A DNA stretch of 64,000 bases from Klebsiella ornithinolytica NBRC 105727 = ATCC 31898 (GCF_001598295.1 NZ_BCYR01000013.1:1-64000); one strand, 5' to 3'; counted from the stretch's first letter, positions 28,618 through 40,396 are shown. A program made the numbers and translations. The notes: a model not told the origin generated them from the sequence alone.

Positions 28618-29427
28618 TCAGGAGCGGCTAAGCTTCTCTGATTTTTCCATGCATTTGACCATGGCCTCGATGACCGCAGAGCGGAATCCTTTCTCTTCCA
28701 GTACCCGCACAGCTTCGATGGTAGTCCCGCCTGGCGAGCAGACCATATCTTTCAGCGTCCCCGGATGTTCTCCGCTTTCGAGCACCATTTTGGCCGAGCC
28801 CATGACCGCCTGAGCGGCAAATTTGTAGGCCTGAGCGCGCGGCATACCGCCGAGAACGGCAGCATCTGCCATCGCTTCAATAAACATGAAGACATAGGCC
28901 GGCGCGGAACCGCTCACGCCCACCACCGGGTGGATCATCGGCTCAGCGATAATTTCAGCCTGACCGAAGCAGCGGAAAATCGTCAGCGCTTCGGCGACCT
29001 CTTCGCTGGTCACCAGCGCGTTAGGTGTCACTGAGGTCATCCCGGCGTTAACCAGCGATGGGGTGTTCGGCATCGCGCGTATGATCTTGCGATCGTGGCC
29101 CAGCGCCCGTGCCAGCTGATCGAGCGTGACGCCAGCGGCAATTGAGATAACCAGCGAGTCTTTATTCAGGCTGGAGGCGACTTCACTGAGCACTTTAATC
29201 ATGATCCCCGGCTTGACCGCGCCGAAGATGATATCGGCGACCTGAGCGACTTCCTGTGCGCTCTGCGCGGCATTGATGCCGTACTGGTCGTGCAGGGCCG
29301 CCACTTTGTCCGGCGACGGGGTGTAGACCCAAATTTGCCCAGGCTGCACCTGTCCGCTGGCGATCAGACCGCCCAGAATGGCCTTACCCATATTGCCGCA
29401 GCCGATAAAGCCAATTTTCTTCTCCAT
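28618..29427 (-). CDS. proC: Pyrroline-5-carboxylate reductase
   Basis: This 269-aa cytoplasmic enzyme makes proline from pyrroline-5-carboxylate with NADPH. The Rossmann start is IGFIGCGNMGKAILGGL, and the conserved C-terminal segment contains DMVCSPGGTTIEAV. Start at 29427 (second of two adjacent ATGs) gives the E. coli length. It is divergent from yaiI. Confidence 0.98.
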   Translation of the reverse strand: MEKKIGFIGCGNMGKAILGGLIASGQVQPGQIWVYTPSPDKVAALHDQYGINAAQSAQEVAQVADIIFGAVKPGIMIKVLSEVASSLNKDSLVISIAAGVTLDQLARALGHDRKIIRAMPNTPSLVNAGMTSVTPNALVTSEEVAEALTIFRCFGQAEIIAEPMIHPVVGVSGSAPAYVFMFIEAMADAAVLGGMPRAQAYKFAAQAVMGSAKMVLESGEHPGTLKDMVCSPGGTTIEAVRVLEEKGFRSAVIEAMVKCMEKSEKLSRS

Positions 29428-29543
29428 CACCGTTCCCCTTTGCTTATTTTGTCGTGAGTTCTCTAGCTTATCACTCCAGCGCTTCCCCGGGGGACAAAAG
29501 CAGGTGACAATGATGCCTCCCTTTTTCGTCGACAGGAGCCGGA

Positions 29544-30002
29544 ATGGCTATTTGGGTTGATGCGGACGCGTGTCCGAACGTCATTAAAGAGATTTTATTC
29601 CGCGCCGCCGAGCGTACACAGACCTCGCTGACGCTGGTTGCCAACCAGCCGCTGCGGGTGCCGCCGTCGCGGGTGATCCGCACGCTGCGCGTGCCGCAGG
29701 GATTTGATGTGGCCGACAACGAAATCGTCCGCCTGTGTGAACCGGGCGACCTGGTGATTACCGCCGATATTCCGCTGGCGGCGGAAGTGCTGGCCAAGGG
29801 CGGCGCAGCCTTAAATCCGCGCGGTGAGCGCTACAGCGATGCGACTATTCGCGAACGTCTGACGATGCGTGATTTTATGGAAACGATGCGGGCCAGCGGC
29901 GTACAAACCGGCGGCCCGGATAGTTTGTCGCAGCGCGATCGGCAACAATTCGCCGCCGCGCTGGAGAAGTGGCTGTCAGAGACAAAACGCCCGCAGGGTT
30001 AA
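29544..30002 (+). CDS. yaiI: YaiI, UPF0178 family protein
   Basis: A 152-aa protein beginning [15 protein letters not shown], with the family-typical acidic start of a PIN/NYN-like nuclease fold. Function is unproven. Length matches E. coli YaiI. AGGAG lies before the ATG. Its last 4 nt overlap the end of the convergent DUF2076 gene. Confidence 0.93.
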   Translation: MAIWVDADACPNVIKEILFRAAERTQTSLTLVANQPLRVPPSRVIRTLRVPQGFDVADNEIVRLCEPGDLVITADIPLAAEVLAKGGAALNPRGERYSDATIRERLTMRDFMETMRASGVQTGGPDSLSQRDRQQFAAALEKWLSETKRPQG

Positions 30003-30700
30003 ACCCAGCTGTCGTCATCGCCGCCGAAATCGTCGTCGTTACCCATCCCGGCGTCGAAGTCAGAGTTCCAGGTGTTGTTATCCGCGAGGAACTGATTATC
30101 GTCCTGACGGAACGGATCCTCCGCGCCGGACAGTTCCTGCGTCTGGTTGAGGTCGGGCTGCGGTTTTTCTTCAATAATATTGACGATCTCCTGCGGATGC
30201 GAGCCGCTGAACATATTGGTCAACATATTGCCCAGCACCACGCCGCCTGCCACACCTGCCGCCGTTTGCAGCGCACCGGCCATAAAGCCGCCGCCGCTGC
30301 GCGCCGCCTGCGGCGCATAGTTTTGCTGCGGCATTTGCGGCGCATACTGCGGTTGTGCGCTGGCCTGAGGGCGACCATATTGTTCTGCCCCGGGAATGGG
30401 GTCGGAGCCGCGGCTCTGACCGCCGCCAAACAGCCCGGAGAGGAACCCGCCGCTGCTCGGTTTTGCCGCCTGTAGCTGCGTCACCTGGCTTTCCAGCGCC
30501 TGGATACGATCGTTGAGCTGCTTGATGGCGGCTTCCTGGATCAGTATCGTTTGCGCCATGTAATAGGGCGCGGCGGGCTGCTCTTTGATGTGTTGCGCAA
30601 TCCGCTCCTCGGCGCTGGCATCGCGCGAAGCGCTCTGCGTTCCGGCCTCTTTCAGGCGGGAAAACAGTCCATCAATAAGGCGTTGTTCTTCAGATTGCAT
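29999..30700 (-). CDS. DUF2076 family protein
   Basis: A 233-aa protein with three parts. A helical N-terminus (residues about 1-80) ends in a short coiled coil ([18 protein letters not shown]). A Gly/Pro/Gln-rich middle ([15 protein letters not shown]) follows. A Gly-Ala hydrophobic stretch ([18 protein letters not shown]) leads to a strongly acidic tail ([11 protein letters not shown]). Start at 30700 has GAGGAAA 6 nt upstream. Function is unknown. It is absent from the E. coli K-12 yaiI-aroL interval. Confidence 0.85.
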   Translation of the reverse strand: MQSEEQRLIDGLFSRLKEAGTQSASRDASAEERIAQHIKEQPAAPYYMAQTILIQEAAIKQLNDRIQALESQVTQLQAAKPSSGGFLSGLFGGGQSRGSDPIPGAEQYGRPQASAQPQYAPQMPQQNYAPQAARSGGGFMAGALQTAAGVAGGVVLGNMLTNMFSGSHPQEIVNIIEEKPQPDLNQTQELSGAEDPFRQDDNQFLADNNTWNSDFDAGMGNDDDFGGDDDSWV

Positions 30701-30931
30701 GGTACTTTCCTCTGTCATACTGGTCGTTTAGCGTCAGAGTGCGACCGAACATGCCATGTTGTAAATATGTTGATGCGTAAAGCTATGCATAAATGTGTTA
30801 CCGTTTACGCCAGCCAGCGGCTGAAAAATAATCTTTTTGAATAAGTAAATCTGGAATCACACTTAATGCAATGATAGGTTTACGCGATAAATCCTTTTGT
30901 TGCCTGTGATGAGCAGGTTTTGCTAGAGCAA

Positions 30932-30949
30932 TGTAACGTTTGTTTTACG
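30932..30949 (+). promoter_or_regulatory. Candidate TyrR box upstream of aroL
   Basis: TGTAAC-N6-TTTACG differs at two positions from the TyrR consensus TGTAAA-N6-TTTACA. It lies about 85 nt before the aroL start. E. coli aroL is repressed by TyrR and TrpR, so the site is plausible. I found no second strong box; the rest of 30719-31034 shows no gene. Confidence 0.45.
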
Positions 30950-31034
30950 CTTATTGCCGGCGATTTTGCCGGTACCATTGCTGACTATTCGTATTCATTT
31001 TCCCGCGATATGCGGAACCAGGGGGTCTTCGGTA

Positions 31035-31592
31035 ATGACATTGCCAATCTTTCTCATCGGGCCACGCGGCTGTGGTAAAACGACAATCGGCCATGCGCTG
31101 GCGCGGGCGCGTCATTACCAGTTCACCGATACCGATCATGCGCTGCAGGAGCGCGAGCAGCGTACGGTCGCGACTATTGTTGAGCAGGAGGGCTGGGCGC
31201 GTTTTCGTGAGCTGGAGTCAGAGGCGCTGAAAGCGGCCGCGCGACCGGAGACGGTGGTGGCGACCGGCGGCGGCATTATTCTGGCTGAAGCTAACCGCCA
31301 GTTCATGCGCGAAAACGGCGTGGTGATTTACCTGCAGGTGCCGGTTTCGGCGCTGATCGAACGCCTTGAAGCCTATCCGAAAACCGAGCAGCGCCCGACG
31401 CTGACCGGTAAACCGGTGCGCGATGAAGTCGGCGAAGTGCTGGCGCAGCGGGAAGCGCTGTATCGCGCAACCGCGCATCATATTATTGATGCCACCGCGA
31501 CGCCGGATGACGTCGTCGGACACATTCTGGCGACCTTACAGAATGTCTTCGCGCCGCAAGAGGCTCAATGCGTCGAGGCCGCAAGAGAGTAA
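31035..31592 (+). CDS. aroL: Shikimate kinase II
   Basis: This 185-aa cytoplasmic kinase phosphorylates shikimate in aromatic amino acid synthesis. The P-loop is GPRGCGKTT at 8-16, the shikimate site lies around DTDHALQ, and ATGGGIIL and RPTLTGKP follow. I chose the ATG at 31035 (MTLPIFLIG); the frame is open 27 codons further upstream but without family similarity. The C-terminus is about 11 residues longer than in E. coli. Confidence 0.96.
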   Translation: MTLPIFLIGPRGCGKTTIGHALARARHYQFTDTDHALQEREQRTVATIVEQEGWARFRELESEALKAAARPETVVATGGGIILAEANRQFMRENGVVIYLQVPVSALIERLEAYPKTEQRPTLTGKPVRDEVGEVLAQREALYRATAHHIIDATATPDDVVGHILATLQNVFAPQEAQCVEAARE

Positions 31593-31693
31593 CGGGACGC
31601 CGCCGGCCGCGCTGTGAGTTAAGACTTTACTGACGGTAAACGACGCAGGGGCCCCTATACTTAATAGCTCTGATGGCCGAAGAAGGAAGAGCT

Positions 31694-31885
31694 ATGCCAA
31701 CCCAACCTCCATATCCGAGAGAAGCGCGTATTGTTGCCGTTGCGAAAGGTCCCGCAGGCCAGGGGGAGACCTGGTATCAGCTGCGTGCCGATTTCCCGAC
31801 TCCCGATTCACTGATCAGCGAACACCCCACGGAACAGGAAGCGCTGGACGCGAAACAGCGCTACGAAGACCCGGATAAATCATAA
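31694..31885 (+). CDS. yaiA: YaiA small protein
   Basis: A 63-aa soluble protein with E. coli YaiA length and sequence ([30 protein letters not shown]). Function is unknown. In E. coli it belongs to the aroL-yaiA-aroM unit. GGAAGAG precedes the start. An imperfect CCCGG...CCGGG stem around 31893-31928 follows it. Confidence 0.94.
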   Translation: MPTQPPYPREARIVAVAKGPAGQGETWYQLRADFPTPDSLISEHPTEQEALDAKQRYEDPDKS

Positions 31886-32136
31886 TCTCGCCCGCCCGGC
31901 ATTCTCTTTGCTCAGAGCAATTCCGGGCCTCCATCACATTTTTAATTCATCAGCGCTGCTGATGATTCCCTAAGGTACGGATTTTTCAGGCATGCGCCTG
32001 AGGCCACATCAATCTTTACATTCAACGGCGGCGGTAAGCTGCTACGCTTCTGGACGGTTGATTTTTAGTCAACGGGGGGGCGAAGTGGTGTGCAGTAAGC
32101 CTGTGCTGAAGCAGTGGTAGTGAAAAGGTACGTGAT

Positions 32137-32814
32137 ATGAGTACAACGATGGCTATTTTAACCGTTGGCGTGGTACCGGTGGCTGAAGTTTTGCCGCTTT
32201 TAACCGAACATATCAGGGAAGAGCAGATCACTCATATTAGCCTGTTAGGCAAAATGACGCGTGAAGATGTTATGGAAGATTATGCCCTTGATTCCGGCGA
32301 TGAACGCCTGCTGACGTTATTGAATGATAACCAGCCGGCCGAGGTTTCGCGCCAGAAGGTCGAGCGTGATTTGAAGCATATTATCGCGATGCTCGACAGG
32401 CAAGAATATGATGTCATTCTGTTTTTGAGTTCCGAAATGCTCAGTGGCCTCACGGCGCGCAATGCTATTTTACTGGAGCCGCAGCGGATTATTCCGCCGC
32501 TGGTGGCATCGATTGTTGACGGGCATCAGGTCGGGGTTATCGTTCCCGTTGAGGAGGTGCTGCCCATGCAGCAGCAAAAGTGGCTTTCGTTAGAAAACGC
32601 GCCTTACTACGCGTTGGCCAACCCGATCAGCGGCAGCGATAGTGATTTATTGAGCGCCGGACGGGCGCTGCTGGAGCAGGGCGCCGACGTGCTGGTGCTG
32701 GACTGCCTGGGTTACCACCAGCATCATCGCGACGTATTGCAAAAAGCGCTGGATGTGCCGGTTCTGCTGTCAAATGTGCTGGTTTCCCGGCTGGCTGCAG
32801 AACTATTAGTTTAA
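32137..32814 (+). CDS. aroM: AroM protein
   Basis: A 225-aa protein of the AroM family, seen in E. coli as part of the TyrR-controlled aroL unit. It belongs to the Asp/Glu racemase-like superfamily by fold, but no reaction is established. Here the gap to yaiA is about 250 nt, so it may have its own promoter. Confidence 0.92.
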   Translation: MSTTMAILTVGVVPVAEVLPLLTEHIREEQITHISLLGKMTREDVMEDYALDSGDERLLTLLNDNQPAEVSRQKVERDLKHIIAMLDRQEYDVILFLSSEMLSGLTARNAILLEPQRIIPPLVASIVDGHQVGVIVPVEEVLPMQQQKWLSLENAPYYALANPISGSDSDLLSAGRALLEQGADVLVLDCLGYHQHHRDVLQKALDVPVLLSNVLVSRLAAELLV

Positions 32815-32832
32815 CATGGTCCGATAGATTAA

Positions 32833-33186
<354 letters not shown>

Positions 33187-33192
33187 TTCCTC

Positions 33193-33216
33193 GCCTTCCT
33201 GCCGCGGCAGGAAGGC
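33193..33216. terminator. Perfect 24-bp palindrome between ppnP and rdgC
   Basis: GCCTTCCTGCCG is followed by its exact reverse complement, 6 nt after the ppnP stop. It lies between convergent genes and probably acts as a two-way transcript end, although no T-run is obvious. Confidence 0.6.
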
Positions 33217-33251
33217 ATGTTGCCCGCTTTGTCGAGCGCATCCGGCGCTGA

Positions 33252-34163
33252 TTAGCGCTGTGCTTCTCCGCCGAGAGCTTCCACCAGATTCTGAATCAAT
33301 GCCGCCAGTTCGCCGGTCATCAGAATAAAGTCGGCGTCAAAACGCTGAGCGAAATCTTCCCGGTCAATATCTTCATTCTGGTCACGCAGTTCGTCGCAGA
33401 ACTTCAGACGTTTGATTGAACCATCATCGCACATCAGGAACTGAATACGCTGCTGCCAGTCGAGCGCCAGTTTGGTCACGACTTTCCCGGCTTCAATATG
33501 CACGGCGATTTCATCGCTGACCAGATCCTGTTTCTTCGCCCGAATGACGCCGCCGTCTTCCAGCATGGCTTTCAGTTCGGCTTCATCCAGCAGCTGGAAA
33601 CCCTGAGCGACGCTCCCGGAGCGGACCCATTCGGTCAAGGTCAGCTCGATCGGATTTTCCAGCGCCAGCGGAACGACCGGCAGAGAACCTAAGGTTTTAC
33701 GCAGCAGCGCCAGCGTATCTTCCGCTTTCTTGGCGCTGGCGCAGTCGACCATGATCAGCCCGTTGACGGTATCGATCCACATCATTGTCTGGCTGAAACG
33801 GCTGAAGGCGCGCGGCAGCAGCGAGTGCAGCACTTCGTCTTTCAGCGAATCTTTCTCGGTTTTTTTCAGCTTACGGCCCTGATCGGCTTCCAGCTTGAGG
33901 ATCTTTGCTTCCAGCGCCTGTTTGATCACCGGTGACGGCAGGATCTTCTCTTCTTTACGTGCGCAGATCACGATCTGACCATTTGCGGTATGCGTCAGCG
34001 CATCGCTGTGCGAACCCATCGGCGATACCCAACCGGTCTTCGCCATATCCTGGCTACCACAAGGGGTAAATGTCAGCCCGGCCAGCTGTTTTTCCATCTC
34101 CTCGGCACGCAATGAAATCTCGCGGCTGAGACGGTAAACCATTAAATTTTTGAACCACAGCAT
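33252..34163 (-). CDS. rdgC: RdgC recombination-associated protein
   Basis: A 303-aa DNA-binding protein that forms a ring-shaped dimer around duplex DNA and restrains RecA. The start [12 protein letters not shown] and the end [12 protein letters not shown] follow the family. I chose the ATG at 34163; the frame continues to 34202 without similarity. Divergent from mak. Confidence 0.97.
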   Translation of the reverse strand: MLWFKNLMVYRLSREISLRAEEMEKQLAGLTFTPCGSQDMAKTGWVSPMGSHSDALTHTANGQIVICARKEEKILPSPVIKQALEAKILKLEADQGRKLKKTEKDSLKDEVLHSLLPRAFSRFSQTMMWIDTVNGLIMVDCASAKKAEDTLALLRKTLGSLPVVPLALENPIELTLTEWVRSGSVAQGFQLLDEAELKAMLEDGGVIRAKKQDLVSDEIAVHIEAGKVVTKLALDWQQRIQFLMCDDGSIKRLKFCDELRDQNEDIDREDFAQRFDADFILMTGELAALIQNLVEALGGEAQR

Positions 34164-34254
34164 GATAATTTCCACGGCGTTGTCGTTAAATCCAGCGGGC
34201 ATGATAGCGAATTGTCGCTATGCTTGCATTGTTAATCGGGGAGAGGAGCTTACA

Positions 34255-35160
34255 GTGCGTATTGGTATTGATCTGGGCGGCACAAAAACAGAAGTCATTG
34301 CTCTGAGTGACCAGGGAGAGCAGTTATTCCGCCACCGTTTGCCGACTCCACGCGAGGATTATCGGCAAACAATAGAGAATATCGCGACGCTGGTCGGGAT
34401 GGCGGAGGACGCGACCGGGCAGCGCGGCAGCGTTGGCGTCGGGATCCCGGGGTCGATTTCGCCCTATACCGGGGTAGTGAAGAATGCCAACTCCACCTGG
34501 CTCAACGGTCAGCCGTTTGATAACGATCTGAGCCAGCGCTTAAACCGCGAAGTACGCCTGGCGAATGATGCCAACTGTCTGGCGGTTTCCGAAGCGGTAG
34601 ACGGCGCCGCCGCCGGGGCGCAGACCGTGTTTGCGGTGATCATCGGTACCGGATGCGGGGCCGGCGTGGCGATACAGGGCCGTTCCCATATTGGCGGTAA
34701 CGGCACCGCCGGGGAGTGGGGTCACAACCCGCTACCGTGGATGGATGATGATGAACTGCGCTATCGCGCTGAAGTGCCGTGCTATTGCGGTAAGCAGGGA
34801 TGTATTGAAACCTTTATCTCCGGGACCGGTTTTGCCACGGACTACCAGCGTTTGAGCGGCCAGTCGCTCACGGGCAACGCGATTATGCAGCGGGTTAGCG
34901 AGCAGGATCCGCTGGCCGAGCAGGCGCTGAAGCGTTACGAGATGCGTCTGGCGAAGTCGCTGGCCCACGTGGTCAATATCCTCGATCCGGATGTGATTGT
35001 CCTCGGCGGTGGGATGAGCAACGTTGAACGCCTCTACCAGACGGTTCCTGAACTGGTGAAATCATGGGTATTCGGCGGGGAGTGCGAGACGCCGATTCGA
35101 AAAGCCGTACACGGCGACTCCAGCGGCGTGCGCGGCGCGGCCTGGCTGTGGCCGCTGTAA
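34255..35160 (+). CDS. mak: Fructokinase (manno-fructokinase), ROK family
   Basis: This 301-aa kinase phosphorylates fructose to fructose-6-phosphate. The N-terminal phosphate loop is [12 protein letters not shown]. The ROK zinc motif is [10 protein letters not shown], and the catalytic Asp lies in LANDANCLA. The start is GTG at 34255, with GAGAGGAG 6 nt upstream. A hairpin follows its stop. Confidence 0.96.
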   Translation: MRIGIDLGGTKTEVIALSDQGEQLFRHRLPTPREDYRQTIENIATLVGMAEDATGQRGSVGVGIPGSISPYTGVVKNANSTWLNGQPFDNDLSQRLNREVRLANDANCLAVSEAVDGAAAGAQTVFAVIIGTGCGAGVAIQGRSHIGGNGTAGEWGHNPLPWMDDDELRYRAEVPCYCGKQGCIETFISGTGFATDYQRLSGQSLTGNAIMQRVSEQDPLAEQALKRYEMRLAKSLAHVVNILDPDVIVLGGGMSNVERLYQTVPELVKSWVFGGECETPIRKAVHGDSSGVRGAAWLWPL

Positions 35161-35173
35161 ATCAGCGTGACCC

Positions 35174-35199
35174 CGTTGCCCTGGTCAGCTGGGGCAACG
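35174..35199. terminator. Hairpin between mak and the DUF4406 gene
   Basis: CGTTGCCC pairs with GGGCAACG across a 10-nt loop, between convergent genes. No clear T-run, so termination strength is uncertain. Confidence 0.55.
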
Positions 35200-35208
35200 A
35201 GGAGTTAA

Positions 35209-35571
35209 TCACAGAGCGGGGATCTCATCCAGGTGAGAGTAAATCGTCAGCCCTCTTTTTTTCCCTTCCTCGACATCAAGATCGGCGCCCCGGGACTCCC
35301 CCGGTATTCGCAAAATCGCGTCGCAGCGGCTAATCAAACGATGGGCGACGGGATATAAAAACTCTTCGCTGATCGGATCGCCTGTTTCCTTTGAACCAGC
35401 GGCTTTGGCCAGAGGTAAAGCGAGCCACTCGCCAATCACGGGAATATGCCCTTTACGATAAATATTCAGCGCAACCTGTGCCATGGCGTTCAGGTTGGCG
35501 GCAATCAGTTCCGGGCGATCATTGGTGCCGCTGCGGACGGGACCCGCAACCAGGATAAGACAACTTTTCAT
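35209..35571 (-). CDS. DUF4406 protein (nucleoside deoxyribosyltransferase-like fold)
   Basis: A 120-aa protein beginning CLILVAGPVRSGTNDRPE and ending in a nucleotide-sugar-like segment (LRIPGESRGADLDVEEGKKRG). This pattern fits the DUF4406 family, related in fold to nucleoside 2-deoxyribosyltransferases. Its reaction is unknown. In E. coli this slot between mak and sbcC holds araJ, absent here. A GAGA element lies just before the ATG. Confidence 0.8.
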   Translation of the reverse strand: MKSCLILVAGPVRSGTNDRPELIAANLNAMAQVALNIYRKGHIPVIGEWLALPLAKAAGSKETGDPISEEFLYPVAHRLISRCDAILRIPGESRGADLDVEEGKKRGLTIYSHLDEIPAL

Positions 35572-35896
35572 CTCTCAGACCTTCTTAATATGTGAGCGGG
35601 AAGACGGGAAACCCGATGGATATCCGCAAAGGCGTTTTTACCTGGCGCGTATCTGTCGGGGACATTGCTTCTGCACGTTTGTGCACGAATGGCGGTGATA
35701 ATAGATTTTTTCCGCTTTTAGTGGCTTAAACGTCATGTTGATGCCTGTTTATTCTTGTTTTAGAAAATAAAACGAAATTATCATGCTAATTCGTGCGTGA
35801 TCAAGATAATTCGTGAAATTGCGGCAAGGATAATGCACCGGAGAAGTGCGACCTTTCCGCGAAAGGAAAGGTCTGCGCGGGGGAAAGGCTCGGGGG
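35572..35896. other. Intergenic region with repeated TAATTCGTG motifs
   Basis: No gene seen. TAATTCGTG occurs at 35787 and 35807, exactly 20 bp apart, and an inverted near-copy CGAAATTATC lies at 35773. A hairpin GACCTTTCC/GGAAAGGTC at 35850-35873 lies after the sbcC stop and may end that transcript. Confidence 0.5.
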
Positions 35897-38800
35897 TTAC
35901 TCGATGGAAAACATTTTATCCAGCCGGCTGTAGCCAAGACCGTTGATTTTCTTAACTTTGATCTGCACCGGAATGCGCTCTTTCATTGCTTCAACGTGGC
36001 TTATTACGCCGATCACCTTACCGCTGGCATTCAGGGCGTCGAGCGCATCCAGCGCGGTATCGAGCGTTTCGCTATCGAGCGTGCCGAACCCTTCATCAAG
36101 GAACAGCGAATCGATGCGCGTTTTGTGACTCACCAGATCGGACAGCGCCAGCGCCAGCGCCAGGCTGACAAGGAAACTTTCACCGCCGGAGAGGGTCCGC
36201 GTATCGCGTACCGCATCCGCCTGCCAGGTATCAACCACCTCCAGCTCCAGTGCTTCGCTGGCCTTGCGCTGGAGCTGGTAGCGCCCGTGCAGGCGATTGA
36301 GCTGATGGTTCGCCAGCCAGACCAGGTTATCCAGCGTTAGCCCCTGGGCGAATTTGCGGAACTTATCGCCCTCTTTAGAACCGATTAGCGCATTAAGCCA
36401 TGCCCAGTCCTCGAGCTGCTGCCCGGCAAGCGCGATCTCCTGATGCAATGCCTGCTGGCGTTGCTGGTTTCCGGCATTCTGTTTCAGCTGTTGGCGGATC
36501 TCTCCCTGGCGGGCGCTGTTTTCCCGCAGCTGCGGCGCCAGCTGGAGCAGACGGGCCTGGACCTGTTCCAGCGGTAGGGTGAGGTCGACGTCTGTCGGCG
36601 GTTGCTGCTGATGTCGGGCGAGCGCGTCGCGAGCGCGCAGCGCCAGAGCGTTATTTTGCTGTACGGCATTTTCCAGCGCCTGTTTAAGCCGCTCCAGCCG
36701 CTGGCGCGTCTCTTCGTCGAGCAGAGCGGCGAGAAAGGCCTGCTGGTCGGCAAACGGGCTGCTGGAGAGGGCGGCAGCGAAGCGGGTTTGCGTCTCCCGC
36801 AGCGCTTCCTGCTGCTGGCTCTCCTGCTGGCTCAGCGTCCGCCACTGGCTTTGCAATGCCAGGCAGTCGTCATGCACCTGACGCCAGCCCGTCAGCGGCG
36901 CCGGATCGGCTATCTCGTCCGTTGACGGAAGGGGCTCCGGCTCTGTCGGTGGAAGTGTTTCCAGCAGCGGCGTCAGCTGTTGAAGCTGCTCCTGAAGCGC
37001 GACGGATTGGTTCTGTTGTTCCTGCCACAGGCGGCTCTCGGCTTCCCGCTGCGCCAGCCACTCCGCCGTCCGATCGGCCTGCGGAACGCTGAGCGCGAAG
37101 GGCGAGAGTTCTGTCTCCAGCTGCGCGCGCCGTTGTTCCTGCTCCTGCTGGAGCTGCCTGAGCTGTTGCTCGCCCGCCTGCTGCCGGGCCTGCCAGGCCA
37201 GTCGCTGCTGGTGCTGATACAGCTGCTGTTCGCTCTCTTGCTGGGCCGCCAGCCAGCCGGGAATATCATCCTGCGGCTGCAGGTCGCAATGGAGTCCGCT
37301 GACGGTTGTCTGCCATTGTGAGGTGAGCGCTTGCTCCTGCTGAAGGAGAGAGTCCAGCTCTTCTTTCTCTTTAACCTGTTGTTTAAGCAGTGCCTCAAGC
37401 TGGCCGCGCAGCTGGGCGCCTTCTTCCGCCAGCTGTTTGACTTCACGCTCCAGACTATCCCGGCGGGCCTGATTCACGCCGGGCTCCAGCGCCCGGTATT
37501 GTGCGACGACCGGGTGTTCGCTGGAACCACAGAGCGGACAAGGGGCTCCGGGCTGCAGGCGAGCGCGCTCTTCCTCCAACCCGACAATGCGCGCTTCCAG
37601 CTCACAAATAGCCTTCACATCGCTGAATTGCTGATGTTTTTCTTTGTAGGCCAGGCGGCGCTGGGCCAGGGTTGTTTCCAGCTTTTCCTGTTCCTCGCGA
37701 CGAGCCTGCTCCGTGGTTTGCAGCTGCTGCTGACGCTGGCGAAGCGGCAACAGGCGGCTATGCAGCGTCGAAAGCTGCTGGCGTAACGGGCGGGCGGCGG
37801 CGTGCTGCGCCAGGCTGGCGGTGACCTGGTCGGCATCCAGCGTCAGCGTCGCAGGCGGCAGCTCTGCCAGCTTGCGGGCGATTTCCGCCAGGCTCTGTTG
37901 CACGACGTTCTGTTGCCGGGCATCGCTCGCCTGCTGCTGGAAGACGGCCCGCCAGCCCGCCAGCGAGTTTCCCCACTGGCGATAGCGATCGTGTTCGTTA
38001 AGCCACAGGTTGAGGGCGTGATGGGCATCCTGCAAGCGGGTCATCTGCCGGCTGGCGGCAAGGCGGATCCCGGCGCGCAGCCGCAGCCTGTCCTGTAAGC
38101 GAGTATTCACTTCCTCCACCTGGCGGTGGGTTTGCGCCAGCGCGGCGCTTTGTTCCTGCTGTCGAGTCCACAGCGGACGAAGCTGCTCTGCTGGCTGCGC
38201 GTTGAGCAGCGCTGCAAGCTGCGGCTGGGCCTGATCCAGCGCCTGCTGCGCGTCCTGCAGCCGGACCTGAGCCTGCGAGGCTTCCGCGCTGAGCTCCTGC
38301 TGGCGCAGCAGCCACTGCTGCGCCGCCTGCAGGCGGGATTGCTCCGAAAGCTGTAGACGCTCTTCATCAGTAAGTGCTTGCAAACTTTGCTGTAGCGCCT
38401 GCTGCTGCTCATCACTCAGCAGCAGAACGCCGGAGGCCTGGGCCTGAAGTTTCTCCAGTTCGTTGCGGGCAAGCTTATGCTTTTCAAACACCTGTGCTGA
38501 AATTTGGCCATAGATTTCGGTGCCGGTCAGCTCTTCCAGCAGCTCAGCGCGTTCTTTTGGTTTGGCGTTGAGGAACGCGGCGAACTGGCCTTGCGACAGC
38601 AGCATTGAGCGGGTAAAGCGACCGTAATCCAGTCCGGTGAGCGAAGCGGTCAGTTCGAGCTTATCTTTGACTTTATCGGCAAGGATCTGCCCATCGTCGC
38701 AGCGGGCCAGCTCAACGCGCGGGGCCTGCAGGTTGCCCTCCGGCTGATTGCGGGCGCGGTTCTGGCTCCAGAAGGCGCGATAGGCCGTCCCTTTGACCTC

Positions 38801-39055
38801 GAATTCCACTTCCGCCAGACACTCGGCGGTATCGCGGGTCATCAGATCGTTTTGCGATTGCGACACGCTGCTCAGACGGGGCGTTTCGTGATAGAGCGCG
38901 AGGCAGATCGCGTCCAGCAGAGTGGTTTTCCCGGCGCCGGTGGGGCCGGTGATGGCAAACAGCCCGTTGCTGGCGAACGGTTCTGCGGTGAAGTCGATTT
39001 TCCATTCGCCTTTTAACGAGTTGATATTTTTCAGGCGCAAACTCAGAATTTTCAC
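35897..39055 (-). CDS. sbcC: SbcC exonuclease subunit
   Basis: This 1052-aa Rad50-like ATPase partners SbcD to cut hairpins and protein-blocked DNA ends. The Walker [19 protein letters not shown] lies near residue 35. Two long Gln/Leu-rich coiled coils flank a zinc hook CPLC near residue 505. The C-terminal signature [19 protein letters not shown] and Walker [14 protein letters not shown] follow. It overlaps sbcD by 4 nt. Confidence 0.97.
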   Translation of the reverse strand: MKILSLRLKNINSLKGEWKIDFTAEPFASNGLFAITGPTGAGKTTLLDAICLALYHETPRLSSVSQSQNDLMTRDTAECLAEVEFEVKGTAYRAFWSQNRARNQPEGNLQAPRVELARCDDGQILADKVKDKLELTASLTGLDYGRFTRSMLLSQGQFAAFLNAKPKERAELLEELTGTEIYGQISAQVFEKHKLARNELEKLQAQASGVLLLSDEQQQALQQSLQALTDEERLQLSEQSRLQAAQQWLLRQQELSAEASQAQVRLQDAQQALDQAQPQLAALLNAQPAEQLRPLWTRQQEQSAALAQTHRQVEEVNTRLQDRLRLRAGIRLAASRQMTRLQDAHHALNLWLNEHDRYRQWGNSLAGWRAVFQQQASDARQQNVVQQSLAEIARKLAELPPATLTLDADQVTASLAQHAAARPLRQQLSTLHSRLLPLRQRQQQLQTTEQARREEQEKLETTLAQRRLAYKEKHQQFSDVKAICELEARIVGLEEERARLQPGAPCPLCGSSEHPVVAQYRALEPGVNQARRDSLEREVKQLAEEGAQLRGQLEALLKQQVKEKEELDSLLQQEQALTSQWQTTVSGLHCDLQPQDDIPGWLAAQQESEQQLYQHQQRLAWQARQQAGEQQLRQLQQEQEQRRAQLETELSPFALSVPQADRTAEWLAQREAESRLWQEQQNQSVALQEQLQQLTPLLETLPPTEPEPLPSTDEIADPAPLTGWRQVHDDCLALQSQWRTLSQQESQQQEALRETQTRFAAALSSSPFADQQAFLAALLDEETRQRLERLKQALENAVQQNNALALRARDALARHQQQPPTDVDLTLPLEQVQARLLQLAPQLRENSARQGEIRQQLKQNAGNQQRQQALHQEIALAGQQLEDWAWLNALIGSKEGDKFRKFAQGLTLDNLVWLANHQLNRLHGRYQLQRKASEALELEVVDTWQADAVRDTRTLSGGESFLVSLALALALSDLVSHKTRIDSLFLDEGFGTLDSETLDTALDALDALNASGKVIGVISHVEAMKERIPVQIKVKKINGLGYSRLDKMFSIE

Positions 39056-40254
39056 AGGTGCTCCTCACCATTCAGACTATGCAGCGTTTCGTTGAACAGC
39101 TGCGTCAGGCGTAGCCGCTGCGCCTCTTCCAGCGTTTCCTGCGCCAGCCGGCGTTCAAACACCTCTTCGACCTGCAGTTCGCTCAGCGTCTCCCGCCGCT
39201 CTCCCGCCAGGATGCGTTCACGTTGGGCGCGGCTGCGGCGAACCAGCAGCACTTCCACCGGCAGATCTTCGGTCTGGGCCTGAATTTTTCGCTGAATATC
39301 ATGGAGATATTCGTCACTGGTAATTTCAATATCCAGCCAGACGACCGGCTCCTGAGGGGCGTCCCGCCACTGGGTAAGCTGTTCGCTGATGCTGGAGAAA
39401 TCGCCTTTCAGCACTGCCAGCGGCTGCGTCACCGGCACCGTCAGAGGAAGCACCTCCGCCAGGTGCCCGTCGCTGAAGGTCACCAGATTGACGCTTTTGC
39501 TTTTGCCCGTCTCATCAAAGCTGAGGGCGATGGGCGAGCCGCTGTAGCGAATATGGTCGCTGCCGCCGATCTTCTGCGCCCGGTGAATATGGCCGAGGGC
39601 AACATAATCAACGGGGGGAAAATGGCTGGCGGGGAACGCCTCCAGCGTGCCGATGTAGATATCGCGCACCGCATCGCTCTTGCTGGCGCCAACGGTGGTC
39701 AGGTGGCCGCTGGCGACGATCGGCAGCGGACGATCGCCGCGCAGGGCGCAGGCGGCTTCGTACTGCTGCTGATAATAGTCGCTGATAGCGTTCAACAGCA
39801 GCTGCTGTTTTTCGCCGCCGGAGTGTCCGGCCTGGCTGGTGACCAGCTCGCGCGGGCGCAGGAAGGGGACCGGGCAAAATATGGCGCCGGGCGTGCCGTC
39901 GCGCTGCGGCAGAATAAAGGGAGCATGGCCGGCGCTGGCCACCACCGTGGTTTTCAGAAAGGCCAGAATATCGCGGGATTCATTCAGCGTCGCCACCGAA
40001 TCGTGGTTGCCCGCCAGCACCACCAGCTGGCAGCCGGTTTGCTGAAGCTGAACCACGAATCGGTTATACAGCTCGCGGGCGTAGCTTGGCGGTGAGCCGG
40101 TATCAAAGATGTCGCCGGCGACAATAATGGCATCGACCTCGTGCGCCTGCGCGCTGGTCAGCAGCCAGTCGAGAAAGGCCGAGTGTTCGGCGGCGCGGCT
40201 CTTGCTGTAAAAATTCTGGCCAAGGTGCCAGTCAGAGGTGTGGATGATGCGCAT
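39052..40254 (-). CDS. sbcD: SbcD nuclease subunit
   Basis: This 400-aa Mre11-like metallophosphoesterase supplies the nuclease of SbcCD. Metal-binding motifs are [32 protein letters not shown] and LGHIHRAQ. I chose the ATG at 40254 (MRIIHTSDW), which gives E. coli length; the frame extends to 40278. It is divergent from phoB. Confidence 0.97.
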   Translation of the reverse strand: MRIIHTSDWHLGQNFYSKSRAAEHSAFLDWLLTSAQAHEVDAIIVAGDIFDTGSPPSYARELYNRFVVQLQQTGCQLVVLAGNHDSVATLNESRDILAFLKTTVVASAGHAPFILPQRDGTPGAIFCPVPFLRPRELVTSQAGHSGGEKQQLLLNAISDYYQQQYEAACALRGDRPLPIVASGHLTTVGASKSDAVRDIYIGTLEAFPASHFPPVDYVALGHIHRAQKIGGSDHIRYSGSPIALSFDETGKSKSVNLVTFSDGHLAEVLPLTVPVTQPLAVLKGDFSSISEQLTQWRDAPQEPVVWLDIEITSDEYLHDIQRKIQAQTEDLPVEVLLVRRSRAQRERILAGERRETLSELQVEEVFERRLAQETLEEAQRLRLTQLFNETLHSLNGEEHL

Positions 40255-40396
40255 AAGTATTCCCTGGCGAAAAAGCATAGGCGCATTATATACCTGTCAT
40301 CCCGCAGGTTGCCCCTTTAACGCCAGCAGGATCGATTGTTACTCCTTGTCATTATTAAAAATCCGCTATCATATGACGGTCATTTTCTTCATAAAT

